Source of the DNA: Streptomyces sp. BHT-5-2
GTDB taxonomy: Bacteria > Actinomycetota > Actinomycetes > Streptomycetales > Streptomycetaceae
DNA: 64,000 bases
Assembly: GCF_019774615.1 (NCBI RefSeq)
Contig: NZ_CP081497.1
Coordinates: forward strand, 558,001 to 622,000
Direction: 5' to 3'
The notes under the pieces were generated by a model, which was not told where the DNA came from, did no database searches, and saw nothing but the letters and a program-made list of their open reading frames with translations. Numbering within the stretch: position 1 is the stretch's first letter; the number at the start of each line of letters is the position of its first letter. Shown piece after piece: positions 8,010 through 16,404 of this stretch. The position numbers and the translations under genes are program-made.

Positions 8010-8267
8010 CGAACCCGGCGAGGCGGTGGTCGGCGTCGGCGCCCCCGACGAGCGGCTGGGCGAGGTCGGGGTGGCGTTCGTCGTGCCCGCGGGCGGTAGC
8101 CCGCCCGCCCCCGGGGAACTGATCGAGTGGGCCCGCGCACGGCTGGCCAACTCAAGGTGCCCCGGCGCTACCACCTCGTAGCGGAACCGCCGCGCAACGC
8201 CGGCGGCAAGGTCCGCAAGGGCGAACTGTGCCGGACGGCCAGGGACCAAGGGAGGAACGGCGGATGA
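8010..8267 (+). pseudogene. C-terminal remnant of an acyl-CoA synthetase, probably FadD3-like
   Basis: Only the AMP-binding enzyme C-terminal domain remains: APDERLGEVGVAFVV, then LIEWARARLAN. A one-base deletion at about 8153 (AACTCAAGG where AACTACAAGG is expected) shifts the frame. After the shift the typical ending follows, KVPRRYHLVAEPPRNAGGKV with the catalytic-loop Lys region and GELCRTA. The shifted frame ends in a TGA that overlaps the next gene's ATG (ATGA, 8264-8267), so ligase and dehydrogenase were once translationally coupled. In mycobacterial HIP clusters fadD3 lies beside fadE31-33, which suggests this identity. Confidence 0.7.
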
Positions 8268-9334
8268 GACCGACCGACGAGCAGGAGGAACTGCGGGCGG
8301 CGGTACGGAAGTTGTTGGCCAGGCGTCCCGGACCGGACGCCTGGGGGCCGCTCACCGGGCAGATCGGTGCGGCCGGACTGGCGGTGCCGGAGGAAAACGG
8401 CGGGGCCGGCTGCGGTCCGCTCGAGGTCCATGTGGTGATGGAGGAGTTGGGCCGCGCGCTGGCCCCCGTGCCGTACCTCGGGTCCGCGGTGCTGACCACC
8501 CGGGCCCTGCTCGACTGCGGCGAGGCCGCACTGCTCCCGGCGCTCGTCGAGGGGACCGCGGTGGGCGCACTGGCCTGGGCCGAGAACGGCTCCTGGGAGC
8601 CGGCCGCGGTCCGCGCCGCGGCCTGCCGGGGCCCGGCCGGCGGCTGGCGGCTGACCGGTGTCAAGGAACACGTCCTGGACGGCGCGGACGCCGGCCTGCT
8701 GGTGGTGGCCGCCAGGACCGACGCCGGGGTCTCGCTCTTCGAGGTCCCGGTGGACGGGCCCGGCGTCCGCCGGGAGCGGATGGTGCCGGTGGACGCCACC
8801 CGCCCCCAGGCACGCGTGGTGCTGCAGGGTGCCGCGGGCCGGCTGCTGGGCGCGGACGGGGGCGGTGACCGGGTGCTGTCCCGGGTGCGGGACCTGGGGT
8901 GCCTGGCGCTCGCCGCCGAACAGGTCGGCGCGGCCGGACGCTGCCTGGAACTGACCGTCGCCCACGCCCGCGAACGGGTCCAGTTCGGCCGTCCCATCGG
9001 GTCCTTCCAGGCCGTCAAGCACCGGCTGGCGGACGCCTATGTGCAGGTGGAGGCCGCGCGGTCGATCGCGTTGGGCGCCGCGCACGCCGCCGCGACGGGC
9101 GCACCGGACCTGCCCCGCTTCGCCGCGGCCGCCAAGTCGGCCTGCTCGGAGGCGTTCTCGGCGGTGGCCGGGGAGATGATCCAGCTGCACGGCGGGATCG
9201 GTATCACCTGGGAGCACGACGCACACCGCTACTTCAAACGAGCGCACGGAAGCGCACAGCTCCTCGGGACACCGGCCGAACACCGACGGCGGCTGGCCGA
9301 TGAGCTGGGATTGACGTCACGTCAAGTCGCTTGA
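8264..9334 (+). CDS. Acyl-CoA dehydrogenase, FadE32/FadE33-like
   Basis: This 356-residue protein is a short, subunit-type flavin acyl-CoA dehydrogenase like those forming alpha2beta2 enzymes in steroid degradation. Visible parts are the N-terminal helical domain, the beta domain, and the C-terminal helices with FGRPIGSFQAVKHRLADAYV and QLHGGIGITWEHDAHRYFKRA. The ATG at 8264 with GGAGG at 8249-8253 fits; a longer frame from 8228 is less likely. It probably pairs with the convergent dehydrogenase at 9459-10442 and acts late in HIP breakdown. Its upstream coupled gene is broken and no KstR2-like operator lies near, so its promoter may be lost. Confidence 0.8.
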   Translation: MRPTDEQEELRAAVRKLLARRPGPDAWGPLTGQIGAAGLAVPEENGGAGCGPLEVHVVMEELGRALAPVPYLGSAVLTTRALLDCGEAALLPALVEGTAVGALAWAENGSWEPAAVRAAACRGPAGGWRLTGVKEHVLDGADAGLLVVAARTDAGVSLFEVPVDGPGVRRERMVPVDATRPQARVVLQGAAGRLLGADGGGDRVLSRVRDLGCLALAAEQVGAAGRCLELTVAHARERVQFGRPIGSFQAVKHRLADAYVQVEAARSIALGAAHAAATGAPDLPRFAAAAKSACSEAFSAVAGEMIQLHGGIGITWEHDAHRYFKRAHGSAQLLGTPAEHRRRLADELGLTSRQVA

Positions 9335-9370
9335 GGTGTAAGTGTTTTAGGTCGGTCGGCCGAGCTTCGA

Positions 9371-9404
9371 CCCCGTGCCCCGGAGGTGATCCGGAGGTGC
9401 GGGG
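9371..9404. terminator. Bidirectional hairpin between convergent dehydrogenases
   Basis: CCCCG/CGGGG and CCGGA/TCCGG stems with symmetric bulges enclose a 5-nt loop between two convergent genes. It could end transcription from both sides. Confidence 0.45.
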
Positions 9405-9458
9405 CCGCGGCGTCCGTCTGGTGTTTCGTCTGGTGTCCGGGCGGAGTGCGGTGGCGGG

Positions 9459-10442
9459 CTATTCGGCCAGGACCCGGGCCCGGCACTCGGCGGGGGTGCC
9501 CCAGGCGTCCCGCAGGGGGCGGGCCTTGCGGATCCAGAGGGAGAGGTCCGGCTCGTCGGTGTAGCCGACCGCGCCGTGCAGTTGGAGGGCGGTGCGTGCG
9601 GCGGCGTAGCCCGCCTCGCCGGCCGCCGCCTTCGCCGCCGCGGCCTCCGCACCGGCCGACGGGGCGTCCGCGGCCAGCGCCAGGGCCGCCGCGTAGACCA
9701 GCGGCTGGGCGAACTCCAGCCCGATCAGGGTGTCCGCCAGCCGGTGCTTGACCGCCTGGAAGGAGCCGATCGCCCGCCCGAACTGGGTGCGCTGTCCGAC
9801 GTGGTCGACGGTGCCGGCCAGCAGGGCCCGGCCCAGACCGAGCGCCTGGGCGGCGGTGAGCAGCCGGGCGAGGTCGGTGGCGTGGCGGGCGGCCGCGGTG
9901 ACCGCCGGGCCGCGGGCCAGGACGGTGCCGCCCAGCGGGCGGGCGAGCCGCCGGGCCGGATCGAGGGCGGGCTGGACCGGGCCGTGGGTCCCGGTGCGGC
10001 ACACCGTGTCGTCCCGGACGACCAGTACGGTGTCGGTGGCGTCGGCGTCCAGGGCGAACGGGGCGCCGTCCGGGCACAGGCCGACGAGCGCGTCCCCGGC
10101 GGCGATCCGGGGCAGCCAGGCGGTGGCCGCCTCGGCATCGCCCATCCGGTGCAGGAAGGCCGCCGCGGCGGCGGTCTCGACCAACGGGCCCGGAACCGCG
10201 TGCCGCCCCAACTCTATGAAGGCGACGGTGAGTTCGAGGGGGAGCGGGCCCAAGCCGCCGTGCTCCTCGGGGACCGCGAGGGCGAACACCCCGGCCTCCG
10301 CGAGCCGGGCCCACAGGTCGCGGCCCGGCTTGTGGTCCCCGGCGGCCCAGGACCGGACGGCGGCCGGGGTGCCGGACGCGCCCAGCAGGGCGTCCAGCGT
10401 ACGGGCGAAGTCCCGTTGCTCGTCGGTCAGCAGGAAGCGCAT
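9459..10442 (-). CDS. Acyl-CoA dehydrogenase, FadE32/FadE33-like
   Basis: This 327-residue protein begins MRFLLTDEQRDFARTLDALL, and its short length matches the small subunits of heteromeric FadEs. It has VPEEHGGLGPLPLELTVAF, the FGRAIGSFQAVKHRLAD signature and LQLHGAVGYTDEPDLSLWIRKA. It follows the FadE31-like gene on the same strand after 58 bp and probably shares its transcript. In the mycobacterial KstR2 regulon three adjacent fadE genes (fadE31-33) act on late ring C/D intermediates, and this gene takes one of those places. Which paralogue it matches cannot be settled by eye. Confidence 0.82.
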   Translation of the reverse strand: MRFLLTDEQRDFARTLDALLGASGTPAAVRSWAAGDHKPGRDLWARLAEAGVFALAVPEEHGGLGPLPLELTVAFIELGRHAVPGPLVETAAAAAFLHRMGDAEAATAWLPRIAAGDALVGLCPDGAPFALDADATDTVLVVRDDTVCRTGTHGPVQPALDPARRLARPLGGTVLARGPAVTAAARHATDLARLLTAAQALGLGRALLAGTVDHVGQRTQFGRAIGSFQAVKHRLADTLIGLEFAQPLVYAAALALAADAPSAGAEAAAAKAAAGEAGYAAARTALQLHGAVGYTDEPDLSLWIRKARPLRDAWGTPAECRARVLAE

Positions 10443-10500
10443 CGACGGTTCCCTTCCCGCGGCGCGGGCCGCGCCGTGCCGCCCCGGTGCGTGCAGGTGC

Positions 10501-11673
10501 TCATCCCCTGGCCTCCTTCGGCAGCCCGAGCAGCCGCTCGGCGATGATGTTGCGCTGGATCTCGTTGGTGCCGGCGTAGACGGGGCCGGCGAGGGAGAAG
10601 GTCCAGCCGTCGGCCCAACCGCCGTGCGCGGGCGCCTCGTCGGCGTCGTCGGCGAGCGCGCCGTAGGGGCCGAGCAGGTCCAGCGCGGTCTCGTGGAGGG
10701 CGATGTCCAGCTCCGACCAGAAGACCTTGTTGAGGCTGGACTCGGCGCCCAGGGAGCTTCCCTCGGCGAGCCGGGAGGCGTTGGCGTAGGTGAACAACTG
10801 GTAGGCGCGGGCGCCGATCACCGCGTCGGCGACCCGGTCGCGCAGTGCGGTGTCGGCCGGGTCGGCGGTCTCCCGCCACAGTGCGGTGAGCCGCTCGGCG
10901 GCGGCGCTGAAGCGGCCGGGGCTGCGCAGGGTCAGCCCGCGTTCGTTGCCCGCGGTGCTCATCGCCACCCGCCAGCCCTGGCCGGGCTCGCCGATGACGT
11001 CCGTGTCGGGGACGAAGACGTCGTCGAGGAACAGCTCGGCGAAGGCGGGCTTGCCGTCCAGTCGGCCGATCGGACGCACCGTCACCCCGGGTGCGTCCAG
11101 CGGGAACATCAGGTACGTCAGGCCCTGGTGCGGGCGCGGGGTGTCGGGTTGGCTGCGGAACAGGCCGAACGCGCGGTCGGCGAAGGCGGCCCGGGACGAC
11201 CAGGTCTTCTGGCCGCGCAAGTGCCAGCCGCCGGCGGTGCGTACCGCCGTCGCACGCAGCGACGCCAGGTCGGAGCCGGCCTCCGGCTCGGACCATGCCT
11301 GGGCCCAGACGACCTCGCCGGTCGCCATCGGGCCGAGCACGCGGGCGCACTGCTCCGGGGTGCCGTGTTCGAAGAGGGTGGGGGCGAGGAGGTTGATGCC
11401 GTTCTGGCCGACCCGGCCGGGGGCGCCCGCGGCGTAGTACTCCTCCTCGAAGATCAGCCACTGGAAGAGGGAGGCGTCCCGGCCGCCGTACTCGGCCGGC
11501 CAGGAGACCACCGACCAGCGGTCCGCGGCGAGTTCGGCCTCCCAGTCACGGTGGGCGGCGAAGCCCGCTCGGGTCTCCAGCGACGGCAGCGGCCTCGCGG
11601 GGACGTGCGCGGCGAGCCAGGCACGGGCCTCGTCCCGGAACGCGGCGTCGGCAGCGCTTGCGTCCAGGTCCAT
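10501..11673 (-). CDS. Acyl-CoA dehydrogenase, FadE31-like
   Basis: This 390-residue enzyme is full length for an acyl-CoA dehydrogenase. It shows VSWPAEYGGRDASLFQWLIFEEEY, the FAD/substrate stretch AQAWSEPEAGSDLASLRATA, GQKTWSS and the C-terminal YAGTNEIQRNIIAERLLGLPKEA. The ATG at 11673 overlaps the crotonase stop by one base (TGATG), so the two are translationally coupled. By position and length it corresponds to mycobacterial FadE31 of the HIP pathway. The exact substrate is inferred, not shown. Confidence 0.82.
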   Translation of the reverse strand: MDLDASAADAAFRDEARAWLAAHVPARPLPSLETRAGFAAHRDWEAELAADRWSVVSWPAEYGGRDASLFQWLIFEEEYYAAGAPGRVGQNGINLLAPTLFEHGTPEQCARVLGPMATGEVVWAQAWSEPEAGSDLASLRATAVRTAGGWHLRGQKTWSSRAAFADRAFGLFRSQPDTPRPHQGLTYLMFPLDAPGVTVRPIGRLDGKPAFAELFLDDVFVPDTDVIGEPGQGWRVAMSTAGNERGLTLRSPGRFSAAAERLTALWRETADPADTALRDRVADAVIGARAYQLFTYANASRLAEGSSLGAESSLNKVFWSELDIALHETALDLLGPYGALADDADEAPAHGGWADGWTFSLAGPVYAGTNEIQRNIIAERLLGLPKEARG

Positions 11674-12524
11674 CAGGAACCGGCCTCCTTCATCTTGCCG
11701 AGGTCCATCCCGCCGAGCGGGTCCCGGGCGGTCTCGGCATTGTGCGCGTGTGCGAGGTGGTGCAGGCCGAAGACCGAGTCCAGGCCGGTGTGCAGGCCCT
11801 GGAGGTCCTCGGCCTGGTTGACGGCGCGCTTGGTCAGGGCCAGGCCCATCCGCGGCATCTCGGCGATGTGCTCCGCCAACTCCCGTGTGCGATCGGTGAG
11901 TTCGTCGCGCGGCACGATGCGGTTGACCATGCCCAGTTCGTAGGCCCGTCGCGCCGGCATGCGGTCGCCGGTGTAGAGGAACTCCTTGGCGATCCGCGGC
12001 GGCATCACCCACGGGTGGGCGAAGTACTCCACGCCGGGGATGCCCATCCGGACGACCGGGTCGGCGAAGAAGGCGTCGTCGGCGGCGACGATCAGATCGC
12101 AGATCCAGGCGAGCATCAACCCGCCCGCCACGCAGGCCCCTTGGACCGCGGCGATCACCGGTTTGGGCAGCTCCCGCCAGCGGCGGCACATCCCCAGGTA
12201 GACCTCGGACTCGCGGGCGTAGCGGCTCTCCGCGCCGGCCTTGTCCGAGTGGTCCCACCACAGTCCGGCCCTGCGGCCCGCGGGGAGATGGGCGTCCCGG
12301 CCGGGGCTGCCGATGTCGTGGCCCGCGGAGAAGTGCCGTCCCGCGCCGGCCAGCACCACGACCTTGACCTCGTCGTCGTCCGCGGCGCGGTAGAAGGCGC
12401 GGTCCAGGGCGTAGGTCATCGCGGAGTTCTGGGCGTTGCGGTACTCCGGGCGGTTCATCGTGACGGTGGCGACCGGGCCCTGCCGGGCGTAGCGCACCAC
12501 GGGCGTCTCCTCGCCGGCGGTCAT
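11673..12524 (-). CDS. Enoyl-CoA hydratase/isomerase (crotonase) family protein
   Basis: This 283-residue crotonase has MNRPEYRNAQNSAM, the oxyanion-hole stretch GRHFSAGHDIG, and a second one at AVQGACVAGGLMLAWICDL. The C-terminal helices end in GGMDLGKMKEAGS. A loop rich in basic and acidic residues (RDAHLPAGRRAGLWWDHSDKAG) is longer than in standard hydratases. It is the first gene of the leftward operon and starts 15 bp from the KstR2-like operator, with AAGGAGG upstream of the ATG. It would hydrate an enoyl-CoA in HIP breakdown. Its place is taken by fadD3 in the mycobacterial arrangement. Confidence 0.82.
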   Translation of the reverse strand: MTAGEETPVVRYARQGPVATVTMNRPEYRNAQNSAMTYALDRAFYRAADDDEVKVVVLAGAGRHFSAGHDIGSPGRDAHLPAGRRAGLWWDHSDKAGAESRYARESEVYLGMCRRWRELPKPVIAAVQGACVAGGLMLAWICDLIVAADDAFFADPVVRMGIPGVEYFAHPWVMPPRIAKEFLYTGDRMPARRAYELGMVNRIVPRDELTDRTRELAEHIAEMPRMGLALTKRAVNQAEDLQGLHTGLDSVFGLHHLAHAHNAETARDPLGGMDLGKMKEAGS

Positions 12525-12538
12525 CGGCGACCTCCTTC

Positions 12539-12558
12539 CCTAACAAGTGTTTGGTAGG
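12539..12558. promoter_or_regulatory. KstR2-like operator 1 in divergent promoter
   Basis: CCTAACAAGTGTTTGGTAGG is an imperfect palindrome. Its core AACAAGTGTTTGGT (12542-12555) matches the published KstR2 consensus AnCAAGnnCTTGnT at every fixed base but one. It sits between the divergent crotonase (start 12524) and fadE30 (start 12572), so it probably controls both operons. A second related site lies at 20293-20311. Confidence 0.75.
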
Positions 12559-12571
12559 TTAACGTACGGCC

Positions 12572-13756
12572 ATGAGCAGCGTCGAGGCCCCCACCACCGT
12601 CGAGAGCTTCCGCACCGAGATCCGCGGCTGGCTGCGGGCCAACCTCACCGGGGAGTTCGCGGCCCTGCGCGGCCGCGGCGGCCCCGGCCGGGAGCACGAG
12701 GCGTTCGCCGAACGCCTGGCCTGGGAGCGGCACCTGGCGGCCGCGGGCTGGACCTGCGTCGGCTGGCCCGTCGAGTACGGCGGGCGCGGCGCGTCCCTGG
12801 AACAACAGGTCGCCTTCCACGAGGAGTACGCGCTCGCCGACGCCCCCGCCCGGGTCAACCACATCGGCGAGCAGCTGCTCGGCCCCACCCTGATCGCCTT
12901 CGGCACCGAGGAACAGCGGGCCCGCTTCCTGCCGGAGATCGCCGCCGTACGGGAACTGTGGTGCCAGGGCTACAGCGAGCCGGACGCCGGCTCCGACCTG
13001 GCGAACGTACGGACCCGGGCGGCCCTGGACGCGGCGCGCGGCGACTGGGTCGTCGACGGCCAGAAGATCTGGACCTCGCTCGCCCGGGAGTCCCAGTGGT
13101 GCTTCGTCGTCGCCCGCACCGAACCGGGCTCCGCCCGCCACCGCGGCCTCTCCTGTCTCCTCGTCCCGCTCGACCAGCCCGGCGTCGACATCCGGCCGAT
13201 CACCCAGCTCACCGGCACGGCCGAGTTCAACGAGGTGTTCTTCGACGGTGCCCGCGCACCGCATGTGGTCGGCGCGCCCGGCGACGGCTGGCGGGTCGCG
13301 ATGGCCACCCTGGGCTTCGAACGCGGGGTCTCCACCCTCGGCCAACAGGTCGGATTCCGGCGGGAGTTGGAAGCGCTGATGGACCTGGCCCGGCGGAACG
13401 GGGCGGCGGCCGACCCGCTGATCCGCGACCGGCTCGCCCGGGCCTGGATCGGCCTTGCGACCATCCGCTGCAACGCCCTGCGGATGCTGGAGGGCGTCGC
13501 CGCCGGCGCCCCCGGCCCCGAGGCGTCCATCGGGAAGATCTACTGGGCGACCTGGCACCGCGAGCTGGGCGAACTCGCCATGGACGTCTGCGGTGCCGGC
13601 GGCATGCTCGCCGCCGGCGAACCCTACGACCTCGACGACTGGCAGCGGCTCTTCCTCTTCTCCCGCGCCGACACCCTCTACGCGGGCTCCAACGAGATCC
13701 AGCGGAACATCATCGCCGAGCGGGTGCTCGGCCTTCCCAAGGAGGCGAGGGCATGA
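12572..13756 (+). CDS. fadE30: Acyl-CoA dehydrogenase FadE30
   Basis: This 394-residue enzyme has the complete acyl-CoA dehydrogenase fold. It shows GWPVEYGGRGASLEQQVAF, the strongly FadE30-like WCQGYSEPDAGSDLANVRT, GQKIWTS, TGTAEFNEVFFDGAR and the ending YAGSNEIQRNIIAERVLGLP. FadE30 dehydrogenates a CoA thioester early in HIP ring degradation. Gene order with the SDR, TetR and thiolase that follow matches mycobacterial Rv3560c to Rv3556c. It starts 14 bp from operator 1, and its stop overlaps the next start (ATGA). Confidence 0.88.
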   Translation: MSSVEAPTTVESFRTEIRGWLRANLTGEFAALRGRGGPGREHEAFAERLAWERHLAAAGWTCVGWPVEYGGRGASLEQQVAFHEEYALADAPARVNHIGEQLLGPTLIAFGTEEQRARFLPEIAAVRELWCQGYSEPDAGSDLANVRTRAALDAARGDWVVDGQKIWTSLARESQWCFVVARTEPGSARHRGLSCLLVPLDQPGVDIRPITQLTGTAEFNEVFFDGARAPHVVGAPGDGWRVAMATLGFERGVSTLGQQVGFRRELEALMDLARRNGAAADPLIRDRLARAWIGLATIRCNALRMLEGVAAGAPGPEASIGKIYWATWHRELGELAMDVCGAGGMLAAGEPYDLDDWQRLFLFSRADTLYAGSNEIQRNIIAERVLGLPKEARA

Positions 13757-14571
13757 CCGACGCAGCCGAGGCGCGGGGGCGGGGACGGCAGGCCGCGCCG
13801 TCGTACGTGCCCGGTCACGATCTGCTCGCCGGGCGCACCGCGGTGATCACCGCCGCCGCCGGCGCCGGGATCGGCGGGGCCACCGCCCGGCGTTTCCTGG
13901 AGGAGGGCGCCCGGATCGTCGTCGGGGACGCGCACGCCCGGCGGCTGGCCGGGAGCACGGCTGCGCTGGCCGAGGAGTTCGGCGCCGACCGGGTCGCCGG
14001 ACTGCCGTGCGACGTGACCGACGAGGCGCAGGTGACGGCGCTGTACGCGCTCGCCGAGGAGCGGCACGGCCGGCTCGACATCGTGGTCAACAACGCCGGG
14101 CTCGGCGGCACCGCCGACCTCGTCGAGATGACCGACGGCCAGTGGGCGAAGGTCATCGACGTCACCCTCAACGGCACCTTCCGCTGCACCCGGGCCGCGC
14201 TGCGCCGGATGAAGGCATCGGGCGCCGGCGGCGTGATCGTCAACAACGCCTCCGTGGTGGGCTGGCGCGCCCAGCGCGGCCAGGCCCACTACGCCGCCGC
14301 CAAGGCCGGGGTGATGGCGCTGACCCGCTGCGCCGCGATCGAGGCCGCCGCGTACGGGGTGCGGGTCAACGCGGTCTCGCCCAGCCTGGCCATGCACCCG
14401 CACCTGGTGAAGGTCACCACCCCCGAGCTGCTGGCCGAGCTGACCGAGAAGGAGGCGTTCGGCCGCTACGCCGAGCCCTGGGAGGTGGCCAACGTGATCG
14501 TCTTCCTGGCCGGCGACTACGCCTCGTACATGACCGGGGAGACCGTGTCGGTCAGCTCGCAGCATGCCTGA
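13753..14571 (+). CDS. ipdF: Short-chain dehydrogenase IpdF
   Basis: This 272-residue classical SDR has the cofactor motif AAAGAGIGGATARRF, the NNAGLGG motif, a catalytic Ser in NNASVVGW and YAAAK. It corresponds by position to mycobacterial Rv3559c (IpdF), which oxidises a ring hydroxyl of the HIP-CoA-derived thioester in the published pathway. It starts in an ATGA overlap with fadE30 and its end overlaps kstR2 by 8 bp, so the three are coupled. The symbol rests on synteny and family, since SDR substrate cannot be read from sequence. Confidence 0.8.
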   Translation: MTDAAEARGRGRQAAPSYVPGHDLLAGRTAVITAAAGAGIGGATARRFLEEGARIVVGDAHARRLAGSTAALAEEFGADRVAGLPCDVTDEAQVTALYALAEERHGRLDIVVNNAGLGGTADLVEMTDGQWAKVIDVTLNGTFRCTRAALRRMKASGAGGVIVNNASVVGWRAQRGQAHYAAAKAGVMALTRCAAIEAAAYGVRVNAVSPSLAMHPHLVKVTTPELLAELTEKEAFGRYAEPWEVANVIVFLAGDYASYMTGETVSVSSQHA

Positions 14572-15148
14572 GGAGCGGCGCGGCGAACTCCTGGACACCG
14601 CGGCGGAGGTGTTCGCCGCGCAGGGCTACAACGCGACCACCGTCCGCCAGATCGCGGACGCGGCCGGGATGCTCGCGGGCAGCCTCTACTACCACTTCGA
14701 TTCCAAGGAGGCGATGGTCGACGAGATCCTCACCGCCTTCCTGGACGAGCTGTGGGCCGGTTACGACGCGGTGCTGGCGGCCGGCCACGGGCCGCGGGAG
14801 ACCATCGAGGCGCTGGTCACCGAGTCGTTCCGGGAGATCGACCGGCACCGCGCCGCGGTCGCGATCTACCAGAAGGAGGCCCGGCACCTCGCCGACCGGC
14901 ATCCCCGTTTCGGCTACCTCGCCGACGCCCGGCGCCGGTTCGCGGGTGTCTGGCTCGGGGCGCTGGAGCGCGGCGTGGCCGAGGGTGTCTTCCGCGCCGA
15001 TCTCGACATCCGGCTGGCCTACCGCTTCCTGCGCGACACCGTCTGGGTCGCCGCGAGCTGGTACCGCCCGGGAGCACGGCACGGCCCCGAGGAGGTCGCC
15101 CGCCAGTACCTCTCGATGGTGCTGGACGGCATCGCCTTGCGGGACTGA
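14564..15148 (+). CDS. kstR2: TetR-family repressor KstR2
   Basis: This 194-residue regulator has a TetR helix-turn-helix at about residues 25-50 (TTVRQIADAAGMLAGSLYYHF) followed by SKEAMVDEIL. The C-terminal domain is the ligand pocket; mycobacterial KstR2 responds to HIP-CoA. It is embedded in the operon (8 bp overlap with ipdF), as in mycobacteria, and the operon's own operator at 12539 implies autoregulation. Operators 1 and 2 both fit the KstR2 consensus closely. If the ligase that makes HIP-CoA is gone, the inducer would have to come from another ligase. Confidence 0.87.
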   Translation: MPEERRGELLDTAAEVFAAQGYNATTVRQIADAAGMLAGSLYYHFDSKEAMVDEILTAFLDELWAGYDAVLAAGHGPRETIEALVTESFREIDRHRAAVAIYQKEARHLADRHPRFGYLADARRRFAGVWLGALERGVAEGVFRADLDIRLAYRFLRDTVWVAASWYRPGARHGPEEVARQYLSMVLDGIALRD

Positions 15149-15191
15149 CCGGCCCATCCGCAGAATCTGACCAAGGACCGAGGAGCTCACC

Positions 15192-16349
15192 ATGTCCGAG
15201 GCGTACATCGTCGATGCCGTCCGCACCCCGGTGGGGAAGAAGGGCGGCGGGCTGTCCGCCGTCCACCCGGCCGACCTGGGCGCACATGTGCTGACCGCCC
15301 TGATGGCGCGCACCGGGATCGATCCGGCCGCGGTGGAGGACGTCGTCCTCGGCTGTCTGGACACCGTCGGGCCGCAGGCCGGGGACATCGCCCGGACCTG
15401 CTGGCTGGCCGCCGGGCTGCCGGAGGAGGTGCCCGGTGTCACCGTCGACCGGCAGTGCGGCTCCTCGCAGCAGGCGCTGCACTTCGCCGCCCAGGCGGTG
15501 CTCTCCGGCACCCAGGACCTGGTCGTGGCGGGCGGGGTGCAGAACATGTCGCAGATCCCGATCGCCTTCGCCAGCCGCCGGGCCGCCGAGCCCCTGGGGC
15601 TCACCCAGGGCCCCTTCGCCGGCTCCGTGGGCTGGCGGGCCCGCTACGGCGACCAGCCGGTCGACCAGTTCCATGGTGCCGAGCTGATCGCCACCAAGTG
15701 GGACATCTCCCGCCGGGACATGGAGGAGTTCGCGCTCCGCTCCCACCGCCGGGCGGTCCGGGCCGTCGACGAGGGCCGCTTCGACCGGGAGATCGTCCCG
15801 TACGGCGGGATCACCGCGGACGAGGGGCCGCGCCGGAACACCTCGCTGGAGAAGATGGCCGCGCTGGCGCCGGTGGTGGCGGGCGGCCGGCTGACCGCCG
15901 CGGTCTCCTCACAGGTCTCCGACGGGGCCGCCGCGATGCTGCTGGCCTCCGAGCGGGCGGTGGCCGAGCACGGGCTGACGCCGCGCGCCCGGATCCACCA
16001 CCTCTCGGTCCGCGGCGAGGACCCGATCCGGATGTTGTCCGCCCCCATCCCCGCCACCGCCCACGCACTGAAGAAGGCCGGGATGACCCTGGACGAGATC
16101 GATCTGGTCGAGATCAACGAGGCGTTCGCGCCGGTGGTGCTGGCCTGGCTGAAGGAGACCGGCGCCGATCCGGAGCGGGTCAACGTCAACGGCGGGGCCA
16201 TCGCCCTCGGCCATCCGCTGGGCGCCACCGGTGTCCGGCTGATGGCCACGCTGCTGAACGAACTGGAGCGCACCGGCGGCCGGTTCGGCCTGCAGACCAT
16301 GTGCGAGGGCGGCGGCCAGGCCAACGTCACCATCATCGAGCGTCTCTGA
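15192..16349 (+). CDS. fadA6: Acetyl-CoA acyltransferase (thiolase) FadA6
   Basis: This 385-residue thiolase carries all catalytic residues: the nucleophile Cys89 in VDRQCGSSQQALHF, NEAFAPV, the His in GGAIALGHPLGATG and the second Cys in CEGGGQANVT. It would cleave a 3-ketoacyl-CoA produced late in ring C/D degradation. It lies 43 bp after kstR2 with a strong GAGGAG site and is the last gene of the rightward operon. A hairpin at 16358-16372 follows. Confidence 0.88.
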   Translation: MSEAYIVDAVRTPVGKKGGGLSAVHPADLGAHVLTALMARTGIDPAAVEDVVLGCLDTVGPQAGDIARTCWLAAGLPEEVPGVTVDRQCGSSQQALHFAAQAVLSGTQDLVVAGGVQNMSQIPIAFASRRAAEPLGLTQGPFAGSVGWRARYGDQPVDQFHGAELIATKWDISRRDMEEFALRSHRRAVRAVDEGRFDREIVPYGGITADEGPRRNTSLEKMAALAPVVAGGRLTAAVSSQVSDGAAAMLLASERAVAEHGLTPRARIHHLSVRGEDPIRMLSAPIPATAHALKKAGMTLDEIDLVEINEAFAPVVLAWLKETGADPERVNVNGGAIALGHPLGATGVRLMATLLNELERTGGRFGLQTMCEGGGQANVTIIERL

Positions 16350-16357
16350 GCAGCCGT

Positions 16358-16372
16358 CTGACGGAACGTCAG
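16358..16372 (+). terminator. Hairpin after fadA6
   Basis: CTGACG-GAA-CGTCAG, a 6-bp stem with a 3-nt loop, begins 8 bp past the fadA6 stop. It is short, so this is only a possible terminator. Confidence 0.45.
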
Positions 16373-16404
16373 CGCTCATTCGCCCGGCCGCCCCCGGGCC
16401 CGGA

